From NCBI GenBank assembly GCA_963811805.1, contig CAWESU010000001.1, forward strand, positions 2,728,001 to 2,792,000: a stretch of 64,000 nucleotides of DNA, written 5' to 3'. Source of the stretch: DAHUXN01 sp963811805 (lineage in GTDB: Bacteria; Acidobacteriota; Terriglobia; Acidiferrales; UBA7541). Of this stretch, positions 32,963-41,029 are shown in pieces (position 1 is the first letter of the stretch; every line of letters starts with the position of its first letter). The notes under the pieces were generated by a model. That model was given only the letters and a program-made list of their open reading frames with translations. It searched no databases and was not told the origin of the DNA. A program made the translations under genes and the position numbers.

Positions 32963-33145
32963 CGGGGCTCCTCGCGAACGGATTGCGACGGTGTATACCA
33001 CAAGATTACGAGTTGGAGAATAGATTCCCGGTGGCAGGAGATGGCGGGCGTGGAGAGTAGGGCATGGCTGTACCGGCGGACAGGTGACCCCAGCGACGAA
33101 GCCAACGAGAATTAGGGATTGGAGCGGGGCAACTGCAACCGCCGG

Positions 33146-33154
33146 TGCTATAAT
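33146..33154 (+). promoter_or_regulatory. Extended -10 promoter of the htrA gene
   Basis: TGcTATAAT: a TG motif one base before a perfect TATAAT (33149-33154), 52 bp upstream of the HtrA ATG. No good -35 hexamer is seen 16-18 bp upstream, which is usual for extended -10 promoters. Confidence 0.55.
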
Positions 33155-33206
33155 CCTATTTTCAGCCTGACATCGAGACAGGGCAGGGGTTGAAGGGAGC
33201 AGCATA

Positions 33207-34778
33207 ATGGGCATTCAGTTCCAGGAATTGGTGGCGTGGATTCGGCATCGGAAGATTTTCGCCAGCGTGCTGCTGGCTTTGACCTTGGGGCTGGGAATCA
33301 TCATTGGAACATTGATCCCAGGGCATGTGGCGGCGAAGCGGGCCGGCAGTGACGCGGCGCCGGCGTTGATCACCATTCCCGACCCGGTGAATTTGTCGAG
33401 CAGTTTTTCGAATATTGTCGCGCACGTGGAGCCGGCGGTGGTCAATATCTCGACTACGCAGGTGTTCGGAACGCCAAAGGGCACACCGGACAAACGAGGG
33501 CAGGATTCCTTCCAGGATTTCTTCAACAAGTTCTTCAAGCAGAATCCAGACGCGCAAGGCCCGGAAGAGGAAAAGAGCTTGGGCTCGGGCGTCATCGTGG
33601 ACCGGAAGGGATACGTTCTGACGAACGATCACGTGATCGACGGCGCGACGAAAATCCAAGTGGCGGTGGATGGCGACCCGATGAAGTACACGGCGCGGGT
33701 TATCGGAGTGGACAAGCAAACCGATCTGGCGGTGATCAAGATTGATGCGGATCGCCCGCTGCCGACAGCGCGGCTGGGGAATTCGGATGGGGTTAAGGTC
33801 GGTGACTGGGTGCTGGCATTCGGCAGCCCGTTTTCACTGAATGGTACGGTGACAGCCGGAATCGTTAGCGCAAAAGACAGGTCAGGAACGGAGATTGGGA
33901 CTTCGCAGTTTCAGGAATTCATTCAGACGGATGCGGCCATCAACCCGGGGAATTCGGGCGGACCGCTGGTGAATCTGGCGGGCGAAGTGATTGGGGTCAA
34001 CACGGCGATTTATACGGGAAGCCGAGGGTTTGAGGGCGTGGGATTCGCGCTGCCGTCGAATACGGCGATCGGTGTTTACAACCAACTGGTAACGACCGGG
34101 CGTGTGACGCGCGGGTCCATCGGGATTCGATTCCAAGAGGACCAAGTGCACGACGCGCTTCTGCACAAGCAGCTCGGCGCGCCGTATGGAGTGGTTGTGG
34201 AATATGTGACGCCGGGGGGGCCTGCGGCGAAGGCGGGAATCCAGCCCGGCGACGTGATTACCGAAGTGAACAGCCGTCCCGTGCGAGCGGGTGCAGATTT
34301 GATCGACCCCATTGTGCAGACGCCGATCGGGCATTCCGTGGAGCTGACGTTCATGCATAACGGGAAGACCGCCAATGCGTCGGTGGGCGTGGCGGATATG
34401 ACGAAAGTTTTCCCGGACGACACGGGAAGTGACCAGCCGGTTTCCGCGGGCGTAGAAGAGGCTCCCTCGACGTTTGGGCTGCACGTGGAAACGCTGACGC
34501 CAGAGGTAGCGAAGCGGCTGCAACTGAGCGCGACGCAGACCGGAGTGATTGTCACAGGCGTCGATCCGGCGAGCTTTGCTGAAGACGCCAATTTTCTGGA
34601 GCGCGACGTGATTGTGGAAATCAATCACGTTGCTATCAGCAACGTTGAGGACTACAAGCGCGAAATTGCCACCCTAAGGCCCGGTGAGGACGTGCTGTTC
34701 AAAGTGATTCATCCCGACGGCACCGGCCAGCAGTTTACCGTGTTCAGGACCGGAACGATTCCGCAACTCGGGAAGTGA
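33207..34778 (+). CDS. HtrA/DegP-type periplasmic serine protease
   Basis: 523 residues. An N-terminal signal anchor (about residues 17-38) leads into the periplasm. The trypsin-like domain has His142 (TNDHVID), Asp173 (QTDLAVIK) and Ser250 (NPGNSGGPL). Two PDZ domains follow (first around GVVVEYVTPGGPAAKAGIQPGD; second around GVIVTGVDPASF). It degrades or refolds damaged envelope proteins. Its stop overlaps the GTG of the next gene, so the peptidoglycan-binding protein is coupled to it. Confidence 0.93.
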   Translation: MGIQFQELVAWIRHRKIFASVLLALTLGLGIIIGTLIPGHVAAKRAGSDAAPALITIPDPVNLSSSFSNIVAHVEPAVVNISTTQVFGTPKGTPDKRGQDSFQDFFNKFFKQNPDAQGPEEEKSLGSGVIVDRKGYVLTNDHVIDGATKIQVAVDGDPMKYTARVIGVDKQTDLAVIKIDADRPLPTARLGNSDGVKVGDWVLAFGSPFSLNGTVTAGIVSAKDRSGTEIGTSQFQEFIQTDAAINPGNSGGPLVNLAGEVIGVNTAIYTGSRGFEGVGFALPSNTAIGVYNQLVTTGRVTRGSIGIRFQEDQVHDALLHKQLGAPYGVVVEYVTPGGPAAKAGIQPGDVITEVNSRPVRAGADLIDPIVQTPIGHSVELTFMHNGKTANASVGVADMTKVFPDDTGSDQPVSAGVEEAPSTFGLHVETLTPEVAKRLQLSATQTGVIVTGVDPASFAEDANFLERDVIVEINHVAISNVEDYKREIATLRPGEDVLFKVIHPDGTGQQFTVFRTGTIPQLGK

Positions 34779-35329
34779 AGCAAGGAATGAAGAAGCAGAT
34801 GCAGATCTGGCGGAAGCTCGCGAGCCGAAGCGCGCTAGGCGTTTTGGTGGGGGCAGTGGCGCTGTGCTTCGGGCCGAGCGGAGCGCGGGCGGCATCCGGA
34901 CAGCACGCGCACGCAAAGAGTCATAAAGCGCAGAAGAGCAAAGCGGCCGCTGAGTCACACAAAGCACGTTTGCGAAACGCCGCGTACAAGACTCCGACGC
35001 ACAAGCGGCACCGTCGGCGGATTCGGCATCACGTGATCCTGCCTAAGGCGCCTTCGGCCCAGCGCACGGAGGAGATCCAAGCGGCCCTGCAGCGCGGTGG
35101 ATATTACGCCGGGAATCCAACGGGCAAATGGGATTCGAGCACGCAGGCATCGCTGAGACGTTTCCAGGAAGCGAATAGCTTGCCGCCGACAGGGAAGCTC
35201 GATGCACTCAGTTTGCAGAAAATGGGATTGGGCTCCGACGTGGCGGGTGTGAGCGCGCCGCGTCCGGTCACGCCCAGCAGTCCGCCAACGTCTACCCCTT
35301 CGACGACTCCGAAAACTCCGGGGCGGTAA
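34775..35329 (+). CDS. Secreted peptidoglycan-binding-domain protein
   Basis: 184 residues from GTG 34775; ATG 34787 is an alternative. A signal peptide (SALGVLVGAVALCFGPSGARAA) is followed by a His/Lys/Ala-rich basic stretch (about residues 42-85), then a peptidoglycan-binding domain (PG_binding_1): EIQAALQRGGYYAGNPTGKW followed by FQEANSLPPTGKLDALSLQKMG, and a Pro/Thr/Ser tail. It probably anchors at the cell wall. The overlap with the HtrA stop suggests an envelope-quality-control partner. Confidence 0.85.
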   Translation: MKQGMKKQMQIWRKLASRSALGVLVGAVALCFGPSGARAASGQHAHAKSHKAQKSKAAAESHKARLRNAAYKTPTHKRHRRRIRHHVILPKAPSAQRTEEIQAALQRGGYYAGNPTGKWDSSTQASLRRFQEANSLPPTGKLDALSLQKMGLGSDVAGVSAPRPVTPSSPPTSTPSTTPKTPGR

Positions 35330-35558
35330 TTCCGTAAGGCGACTTCCACGGCTCAGCTTTCGTGGCCCAACTGCCGATATAGGTTTCGAGGTGTTTGCCG
35401 ACTCCCGGAGATTCCGCTGTCGGGAAATGAAGGCAAAGTTCTCGAATCTTCCAGAAGAACGCGGCCCTTGCAATCGACGCAGTCAAAAGGTTCTTCGTTA
35501 AGCAATGTGTAACCGAATTTTAATTCCACAGAATTCATGGGGGCGGTAGGCTTGGCGG

Positions 35559-36950
35559 ATGAGCGTTTCGGAATTTGACCTAGTTGTCATCGGCTCGGGG
35601 CCGTCGGGGCAGAAATCGGCGGTCGCTGCAGCCAAGCTCGGCAAGCGCGTTGCGGTGGTGGACCGCAATCAGATGATCGGTGGCGTGTGCGTGCACACGG
35701 GAACGATTCCGAGCAAGACGCTGCGCGAAGCGATTCTTCATTTGAAGGCCTTCACGGAAGCGGTGCCCTACAGCAACAACGGACAGGACAAGACGGACGT
35801 TTCGGTGCAGGACCTGGCGTTCCGAGTGCAATCGATCATTTCGCGGGAGACCACGGTCATTCAGGCGCAATTGAAGCGCAACCGCATCGCAGTGTTCGAA
35901 GGCGCTGCGCGCTTTGTGGATCCACATACAGTGCAAGTAGAGTCGCTCACTCAACAACCGGTGACGCTGCGCGGTGAGCACATCGTGATCGCTTGCGGAA
36001 CGCGCCCGGCGCACAGTCCGGAGATCGCCTGTGACGGGAAGCGGGTGATCGACACGGACCAGCTTCCGGGAATGAATGGTCTGCCGCGGGAGGCGATTGT
36101 TGTCGGGGCGGGCGTGGTGGGGATCGAATATGCTTCGTTTCTGGCGACGTTGGGTACGGAAGTGACCTTGATCGATCAGCGGCCGGGGATTCTGGATTTT
36201 GTCGACCGGGAGATTATCGAGGCGCTGTGCTATCACCTGCGGCAAACGGGCATGACGTTTCGCCTGGGAGAAAAGGTGACGCGGGTGGGTATCGACGAGC
36301 AGCGCGACCGCGTCTTCGCCGAGCTCGAGAGCGGGAAGCGAGTAGCGGCGGAGATGTTGCTGTATGCGGTGGGGCGCCAGGCGAATGGAGATCAACTGAA
36401 CCTGGAGGCTGCGGGATTGCAGGCTGATTCGCGGGGACGGCTGTCCGTCAATCAGTCGCTGCAGACCGCTGTGCCGCATATTTATGCGGTCGGCGATGTG
36501 ATTGGCTTTCCGGCGCTGGCGAGCACTTCCATGGAGCAGGGACGGCTGGCGAGCTGCCACATGTTCGGCGTGCCGTTCGCACATATGCCGGAGCTTTTCC
36601 CTTACGGCATTTATACGATCCCGGAGATTTCGATGGTGGGACAGACGGAAGAGCAATTGACCGCGAAGAAAGTCCCGTATGAGGTGGGAATCGCCAAGTA
36701 TGCGGAGCTGGCGAAAAGCATGATGCTTGGGGACAAAAACGGAATGCTGAAGCTCCTGTTCGAGCGGAACACGCATGAATTGCTGGGAGTGCATGCGATT
36801 GGCGAGCGAGCCACGGAAATTATTCACATCGGGCAGGCGGTGCTTTCTTACGGAGGAAAGGTCGATTACTTCCGAGACGCGGTTTTCAATTATCCGACCT
36901 TGGCGGAAGCCTACAAAGTGGCCGCGCTGGACGGGTTGAACAAGCTTTAA
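35559..36950 (+). CDS. sthA: Soluble pyridine nucleotide transhydrogenase
   Basis: 463 residues. FAD- and NAD(P)-binding flavoenzyme that moves hydride between NADH and NADP+ in the cytoplasm. FAD site GSGPSGQKSA at the N-terminus; second nucleotide site VGAGVVGIEYASFL. The redox pair of lipoamide dehydrogenases is half missing: GVCVHTGTIPSK has the first Cys and Thr in place of the second, which is the SthA signature. Ends 4 nt into the convergent glycosyltransferase gene. Confidence 0.9.
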   Translation: MSVSEFDLVVIGSGPSGQKSAVAAAKLGKRVAVVDRNQMIGGVCVHTGTIPSKTLREAILHLKAFTEAVPYSNNGQDKTDVSVQDLAFRVQSIISRETTVIQAQLKRNRIAVFEGAARFVDPHTVQVESLTQQPVTLRGEHIVIACGTRPAHSPEIACDGKRVIDTDQLPGMNGLPREAIVVGAGVVGIEYASFLATLGTEVTLIDQRPGILDFVDREIIEALCYHLRQTGMTFRLGEKVTRVGIDEQRDRVFAELESGKRVAAEMLLYAVGRQANGDQLNLEAAGLQADSRGRLSVNQSLQTAVPHIYAVGDVIGFPALASTSMEQGRLASCHMFGVPFAHMPELFPYGIYTIPEISMVGQTEEQLTAKKVPYEVGIAKYAELAKSMMLGDKNGMLKLLFERNTHELLGVHAIGERATEIIHIGQAVLSYGGKVDYFRDAVFNYPTLAEAYKVAALDGLNKL

Positions 36951-38317
36951 GGCATTACACTCCCACTCGTATTTCCTACCCCACTCACTTCCGGCTGTGT
37001 TTCTGAGCGATTTGAAAATTGCGACAGGCGGAAGATTCCCGCGATGGCGATCGAGGTGAGCAGGAGAACTACGGGGTCCATGGGCAGGCTATAGCGGGGA
37101 AGGGCGAGCGTGGCATAGTAGGCGCAGGGAAAAATGACGGGAAAAACGGCGAGAGGAAACGCATAGATGCTGCGTCGAAACGCGAGAAGCACAATCCCGA
37201 GCAGCGCGCCAATCCCAGAGAGAATGTTGAAGAGCAAAACATAACGGAACCATGCGGAATCGTTACTTTCGAAATCGCGAAGAGGCGTAGGCGTTCCGCC
37301 TGACCAGATGGAAACGAAACGCTGGCTGAAAAGCCAGAGTTCGCGGCGCGGGTGGGTTTCGATGTAGCGGATGGCCTCGCGTTGTTTCACGCGCATGTAA
37401 TCGATTTCCCCCATCTCGATGTATTTCTCGCGTTCCGATGAATCGTTGATGGGATGAAGATTGCCTAGCCACGGCGGTTTCGCCTCGGGATTGTTGCCGA
37501 GCCAGAGCTGCAATCCCAGGACGGAGCGAAGCGGGACGAATTTGTGGAAAACGGAGTAGTTGCGCATGGTCCACGGGACGCAACACAGCAAGGCGACACC
37601 GAGAGCGATAGTCGGCAGCGCCAGGAACGCATGATTCTCCTTGCGGGCGCGATAGGCGAGCCAGATGAGCAGAAACGGCAGAAGCGAAGCGAGCGTGGGA
37701 TTGGTCATGAGCGCGAGGCCCCACAGGAAGCCATAGCCAATCCAATCGCGCGCGCGGGAGGACTCGGCGAGGGCAAGAGTGGCCCACAGGATGATGGCGG
37801 CGAGGAGCGCCGAAAGGCAGGCGTCCCACATGCTTTCGAAGGTGAGAAGAATGGCGTTTGGAAATACAGCCCAGAGCCATGCCGCGCCGGCGCCGAGCCC
37901 CGTGCCAGCGATGCGCTTACCGGCGAAGAAAATCGGGATGCAAGTTAGAGTCGCGAACAGAATGTTCAGGCCAACAGCGGCGAGGTAGGAATCGAAAGTG
38001 TAAGTTCCGAAGATGCGAAAGATACCGGCGAGAAGCGCGGGATAGACAGGAGTCATCCACGCGGTTGGGCCGGTGGGGACGCGAAACGGAGAACCGAATC
38101 CGTGGCCTTGCGCCACGGAAAGAGCGACGTTGGCGGATTCAAACATGAAAGGAATGACGCTCAAGGCTTGATGGGAATTCTGGCCGACGTAGTTCCACGT
38201 GAAGGCGACGCGGAGTCCCAGAGCGACGAAGAGAATCAGCGTCAGCGAAGTAAAAATGGCGCGGAGTTTTCTTTGCACAAAGGGCGGCTTGCGGTTGGAC
38301 TGTTCGTTGCTGCGCAC
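36947..38317 (-). CDS. GT39/PMT-like integral membrane glycosyltransferase
   Basis: 456 residues from GTG 38317, with GGAG about 9 bp upstream. About 11 membrane segments. The first periplasmic loop between TM1 and TM2 carries the acidic/aromatic region (TGPTAWMTPVYPALLAGIFR) as in ArnT-like GT-C enzymes, which use polyprenyl-phosphate sugars. A large second loop (about residues 285-345) with WLGNNPEAKPPWLGN and ETHPRRELWLF follows. Acceptor unknown. Confidence 0.78.
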   Translation of the reverse strand: MRSNEQSNRKPPFVQRKLRAIFTSLTLILFVALGLRVAFTWNYVGQNSHQALSVIPFMFESANVALSVAQGHGFGSPFRVPTGPTAWMTPVYPALLAGIFRIFGTYTFDSYLAAVGLNILFATLTCIPIFFAGKRIAGTGLGAGAAWLWAVFPNAILLTFESMWDACLSALLAAIILWATLALAESSRARDWIGYGFLWGLALMTNPTLASLLPFLLIWLAYRARKENHAFLALPTIALGVALLCCVPWTMRNYSVFHKFVPLRSVLGLQLWLGNNPEAKPPWLGNLHPINDSSEREKYIEMGEIDYMRVKQREAIRYIETHPRRELWLFSQRFVSIWSGGTPTPLRDFESNDSAWFRYVLLFNILSGIGALLGIVLLAFRRSIYAFPLAVFPVIFPCAYYATLALPRYSLPMDPVVLLLTSIAIAGIFRLSQFSNRSETQPEVSGVGNTSGSVMP

Positions 38318-38403
38318 GCGGTTTTTCTCCGTAATGCTTATTTACACTTCGCGTCGCTGTTCGTAAACTGAATTCACGAGAGCCGCAAGGATTTTAGAAA
38401 ATC

Positions 38404-38562
38404 GTGACGCGGAAACGAAAGCCGAAGTTTGAGAAAGGAACAGAGGCGCGGCGAATCGCGCGCGAGAATGCCGGCACGCCGCCTGCGGCGCGCGTCATCC
38501 CTGACCGCCGGCGCAAGCCTCCCAAACACAAGAAACGGCTGGTCGAAGAAGATTCTTTCTGA
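38404..38562 (+). CDS. Very basic small protein, 52 residues
   Basis: Begins at GTG 38404 and ends at TGA 38560-38562. The composition is strongly basic (start VTRKRKPKFEKG, then EARRIARENAG and RRRKPPKHKKR), ending with the acidic VEEDSF. An ordered pattern of basic blocks around Pro-rich links, in a gap that otherwise lacks genes, suggests a real small nucleic-acid-binding protein. No strong ribosome site (AAGGA is 14 bp away). A family is not recognised. Confidence 0.5.
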   Translation: MTRKRKPKFEKGTEARRIARENAGTPPAARVIPDRRRKPPKHKKRLVEEDSF

Positions 38563-38570
38563 TGGATTCT

Positions 38571-38589
38571 TAGGTTCCGACGGAACCTA
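38571..38589. repeat. Inverted repeat downstream of the redoxin gene
   Basis: TAGGTTCCG-a-CGGAACCTA, a near-perfect 9-bp stem. It lies 13 bp past the redoxin stop and 9 bp past the small basic gene. No T-run follows on either strand, so it is at best a weak or rho-assisted terminator. Confidence 0.5.
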
Positions 38590-38601
38590 GCCTTTGGAGC
38601 C

Positions 38602-39096
38602 TCAACCGGGACGGTAATCGGGAACTTTTTCACCGGGAAGAAAAACGGGCTGCATGGGTTTTCCGGAAACCTTGGCGAGTTCGGCACCGATGGTCTCCAA
38701 GTCGTGCTTGCTGAAGCCTACCGAGGCGGTGTGAACTCTGCCGTCGGGTTCAATGAGGAAAATCGAGGGCACGTTGGTCAGGCCGTACTGCTTCGAGACT
38801 TTGTAGCCGTCTGCATCGATCAGAGAAGGAAACTTCACACCGAATTCGTTCAGGAACTCGCGGGTGTCGGCGGCACTGTCCTGGGAAATGCCCCAGAAGC
38901 TGGCCTTCGCATCGCCGTAGGTTTCGTACAGGCGTTCGAGAAAAGGGAAAGTGAACTGGCAGACCGGGCAACTGACTTTGAAAAAAGCGGCGAGGACCGG
39001 GCCTTTCTTCAGCGCGTCGGCGAGAGCGTAGTTTTGTCCGCTGACGCCGCCGAGCGTGAATGTCGGAGCCGCCGTTCCGGCCTGAAGCTTAGGCAT
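38602..39096 (-). CDS. Redoxin-domain (AhpC/TSA, TlpA-like) protein
   Basis: 164 residues from ATG 39096, with GGGAGG 8 bp upstream; a 69-bp longer frame has no such site. Active-site VSCPVCQF (CxxC), then DADGYKVSKQYGLTNVPSIFLI with the cis-Pro. No signal peptide, so it should act in the cytoplasm as a thiol peroxidase or disulfide reductase. It lies downstream of the VWA gene with 102 bp between. Confidence 0.85.
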   Translation of the reverse strand: MPKLQAGTAAPTFTLGGVSGQNYALADALKKGPVLAAFFKVSCPVCQFTFPFLERLYETYGDAKASFWGISQDSAADTREFLNEFGVKFPSLIDADGYKVSKQYGLTNVPSIFLIEPDGRVHTASVGFSKHDLETIGAELAKVSGKPMQPVFLPGEKVPDYRPG

Positions 39097-39198
39097 AATC
39101 TTGCCTCCCAATAGCAATGAGACTAGAGACTTCAAGCTAATCATCTGTTCATCTGATTGTAACAAGGCGTGGCACGATGCACAAAACGGGCACGTTGC

Positions 39199-40473
39199 CT
39201 AGTGGATATGCCTGGTCTTTTTCTGCAGGTAATCCATGAGCAGGTACTGGCCGAGGTTATACGGAGTGGTGAAGTAGGCTTTTCCGCGGCAGAGTTCGGT
39301 CACTTTCTGGACGAAATGAACCAGGCTGTAATCGCTGGCGAGCATAAATGTATTGATGAGGATGCCGGCGCGGCGGCATTTCGCGACTTCTTCGAGCGTC
39401 TGGGTAACGACGAGGGGATCAAGGCCGAAGGCATTTTTGTAGATGCGGCCGTCTTCAAGGGTGAGCGCGGAGGGTTTGCCGTCCGTGATCATCACGATCT
39501 GGCGCATGTCTTTTTTCTGACGATTGAGAATGCGCTGGGCGACGCGAAGGCCTTCCCGCGTGTTGGTGTAATAGGGTCCGACCTGCACGCGGGCGAGCTT
39601 GCCCAGGGGAATTTCCTCGGCGCTATCGTGAAAAAGAACGCAGTGCAGGGAATCGCCGGGATACTGCGAGCGAATCAGATGCGAAAGGGCGAGCGCCACG
39701 CGCTTGGCGGGAGTGAAGCGATCTTCGCCGTAAAGAATCATGCTGTGGCTGCAGTCGAGCATCAGCACAGTAGCGCAGGAGCTGTGATATTCGCACTGGT
39801 GGACCATCAAGTCCTCATAGTCGATGTTGAGAGGGAAAGGGGGTGAGTCTTCGGCGGTTTGGCGGCGCAGAGTGTGGAAAAGAGTTTCGGGAATGTCGAG
39901 ATTTAGAGTGTCGCCGAATTCGTATGGCTTGGAGGAGCCGCTGGCTTCGATGCCGGTCGCGAGATCGCGCGTGTCGTGGCGGCCAAAGCTGCTCTTGCCG
40001 AGCGAGGCGAGCAAATCGCGCAAGGTTTTGAATCCCAAGAAATCGAGGGCTTTGTCTGTGATTTCGAAGCGTGCGTGGATTTCCTGTTTGCCGGGAGCGC
40101 TGGCCTGCCCACCGGGGGTTTCTTGCGGAGGCGGAGTAACGTGCGGCGGCTGCGGCGAAACATAGCCTTCCTGGGTTAGGCGCTCGATCAACTGATCGAT
40201 CAGGTCGCGGAGCTTTTGGTTTTGGTCGATATCTGGATTTTCGAGGAGCTGCTCCATCATTTCCGGAGGAAGAAGATCGCCCTCCTCCAGCGCGCGCAGA
40301 ATGGCTTGGCGGAGCTGCTCCATGGAGCGCTCCGGGTCCATCTCCTGAAAGCCGTAGTATTGCGAAGCGAAGCCGCTCTGCAGCAGGAAATCAGAGAGGC
40401 GATTCATCAATTCCTGCAAGTCGATGTCGTCAGCTTCTTGCCCGGAGTGCTTCTTGTAGCGGACGTATTTCAT
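39199..40473 (-). CDS. VWA-domain protein (partner of the MoxR ATPase)
   Basis: 424 residues. The N-terminal helical region (about residues 1-210) contains a Pro/Gln-rich linker. The C-terminal von Willebrand factor A domain has a MIDAS motif LDCSHSM near residue 240, then YTNTREGL and VMITDGKPSA. Such MoxR-VWA pairs act as ATP-driven chaperone or metal-insertase systems. The ATG overlaps the stop of the methyltransferase gene by 4 nt, so it belongs to the same operon. Confidence 0.88.
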   Translation of the reverse strand: MKYVRYKKHSGQEADDIDLQELMNRLSDFLLQSGFASQYYGFQEMDPERSMEQLRQAILRALEEGDLLPPEMMEQLLENPDIDQNQKLRDLIDQLIERLTQEGYVSPQPPHVTPPPQETPGGQASAPGKQEIHARFEITDKALDFLGFKTLRDLLASLGKSSFGRHDTRDLATGIEASGSSKPYEFGDTLNLDIPETLFHTLRRQTAEDSPPFPLNIDYEDLMVHQCEYHSSCATVLMLDCSHSMILYGEDRFTPAKRVALALSHLIRSQYPGDSLHCVLFHDSAEEIPLGKLARVQVGPYYTNTREGLRVAQRILNRQKKDMRQIVMITDGKPSALTLEDGRIYKNAFGLDPLVVTQTLEEVAKCRRAGILINTFMLASDYSLVHFVQKVTELCRGKAYFTTPYNLGQYLLMDYLQKKTRHIH

Positions 40474-41015
40474 GACGAGAGGGGCGCGGAGCCGGCGTTG
40501 GCGCGAGGGACGCGCGGAAGCCAGCGCGCGACCGTGGCGAGATAATTTTCGTACGGGCCGTCAAACTTGCGCCTGAGAACGGGCTCTTCGTAGAGCACGA
40601 CGAGCAGGTGAATTGCCGGCAGGAGAACGGTCACCATCAAGACGATAGAAACGGAGCGTAGGTAAAAAGCGAGGCCCAAAAGAAGCGTGAAGCCGCCAAA
40701 GTACATGGGGTTTCTGACGTAGCGATAGGGCCCGATGGCGACGAATTGGCGCGGCGGATCAAAAGGCGCGGGTGTGCCGCGGCCTCGAACCAAGAAGGTT
40801 GCGATGCACAGAAGCGCAAGGACCGCGCCGGCGAACATCAGGACTACGCCGAGCGCGACGGTTGCGGCGGGCAGGACAAAGCTGAAATCGCGGTCGTAGA
40901 TGCGGAGCTGCAGCGCGATCCAAGCGAAGAACGCAATGAAGCCGGAGGCGTAGAGGGCGGAGCGTAAGGCGTTAAACCAAGTTTGAGCAAACAGTGGCTT
41001 CGCCGGCGCATTCAT
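40470..41015 (-). CDS. Isoprenylcysteine methyltransferase-like (ICMT/NnrU) membrane protein
   Basis: 181 residues with four to five membrane helices. The C-terminal motif GPYRYVRNPMYFGGFTLLLG followed by EEPVLRRKFDGPYENY is characteristic of the ICMT/PEMT family of membrane methyltransferases, which use SAM. Bacterial members have largely unknown substrates. It sits between the MoxR ATPase and VWA genes, an unusual position. Confidence 0.85.
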   Translation of the reverse strand: MNAPAKPLFAQTWFNALRSALYASGFIAFFAWIALQLRIYDRDFSFVLPAATVALGVVLMFAGAVLALLCIATFLVRGRGTPAPFDPPRQFVAIGPYRYVRNPMYFGGFTLLLGLAFYLRSVSIVLMVTVLLPAIHLLVVLYEEPVLRRKFDGPYENYLATVARWLPRVPRANAGSAPLSS

Positions 41016-41029
41016 TGCAGCTCTCCTTT

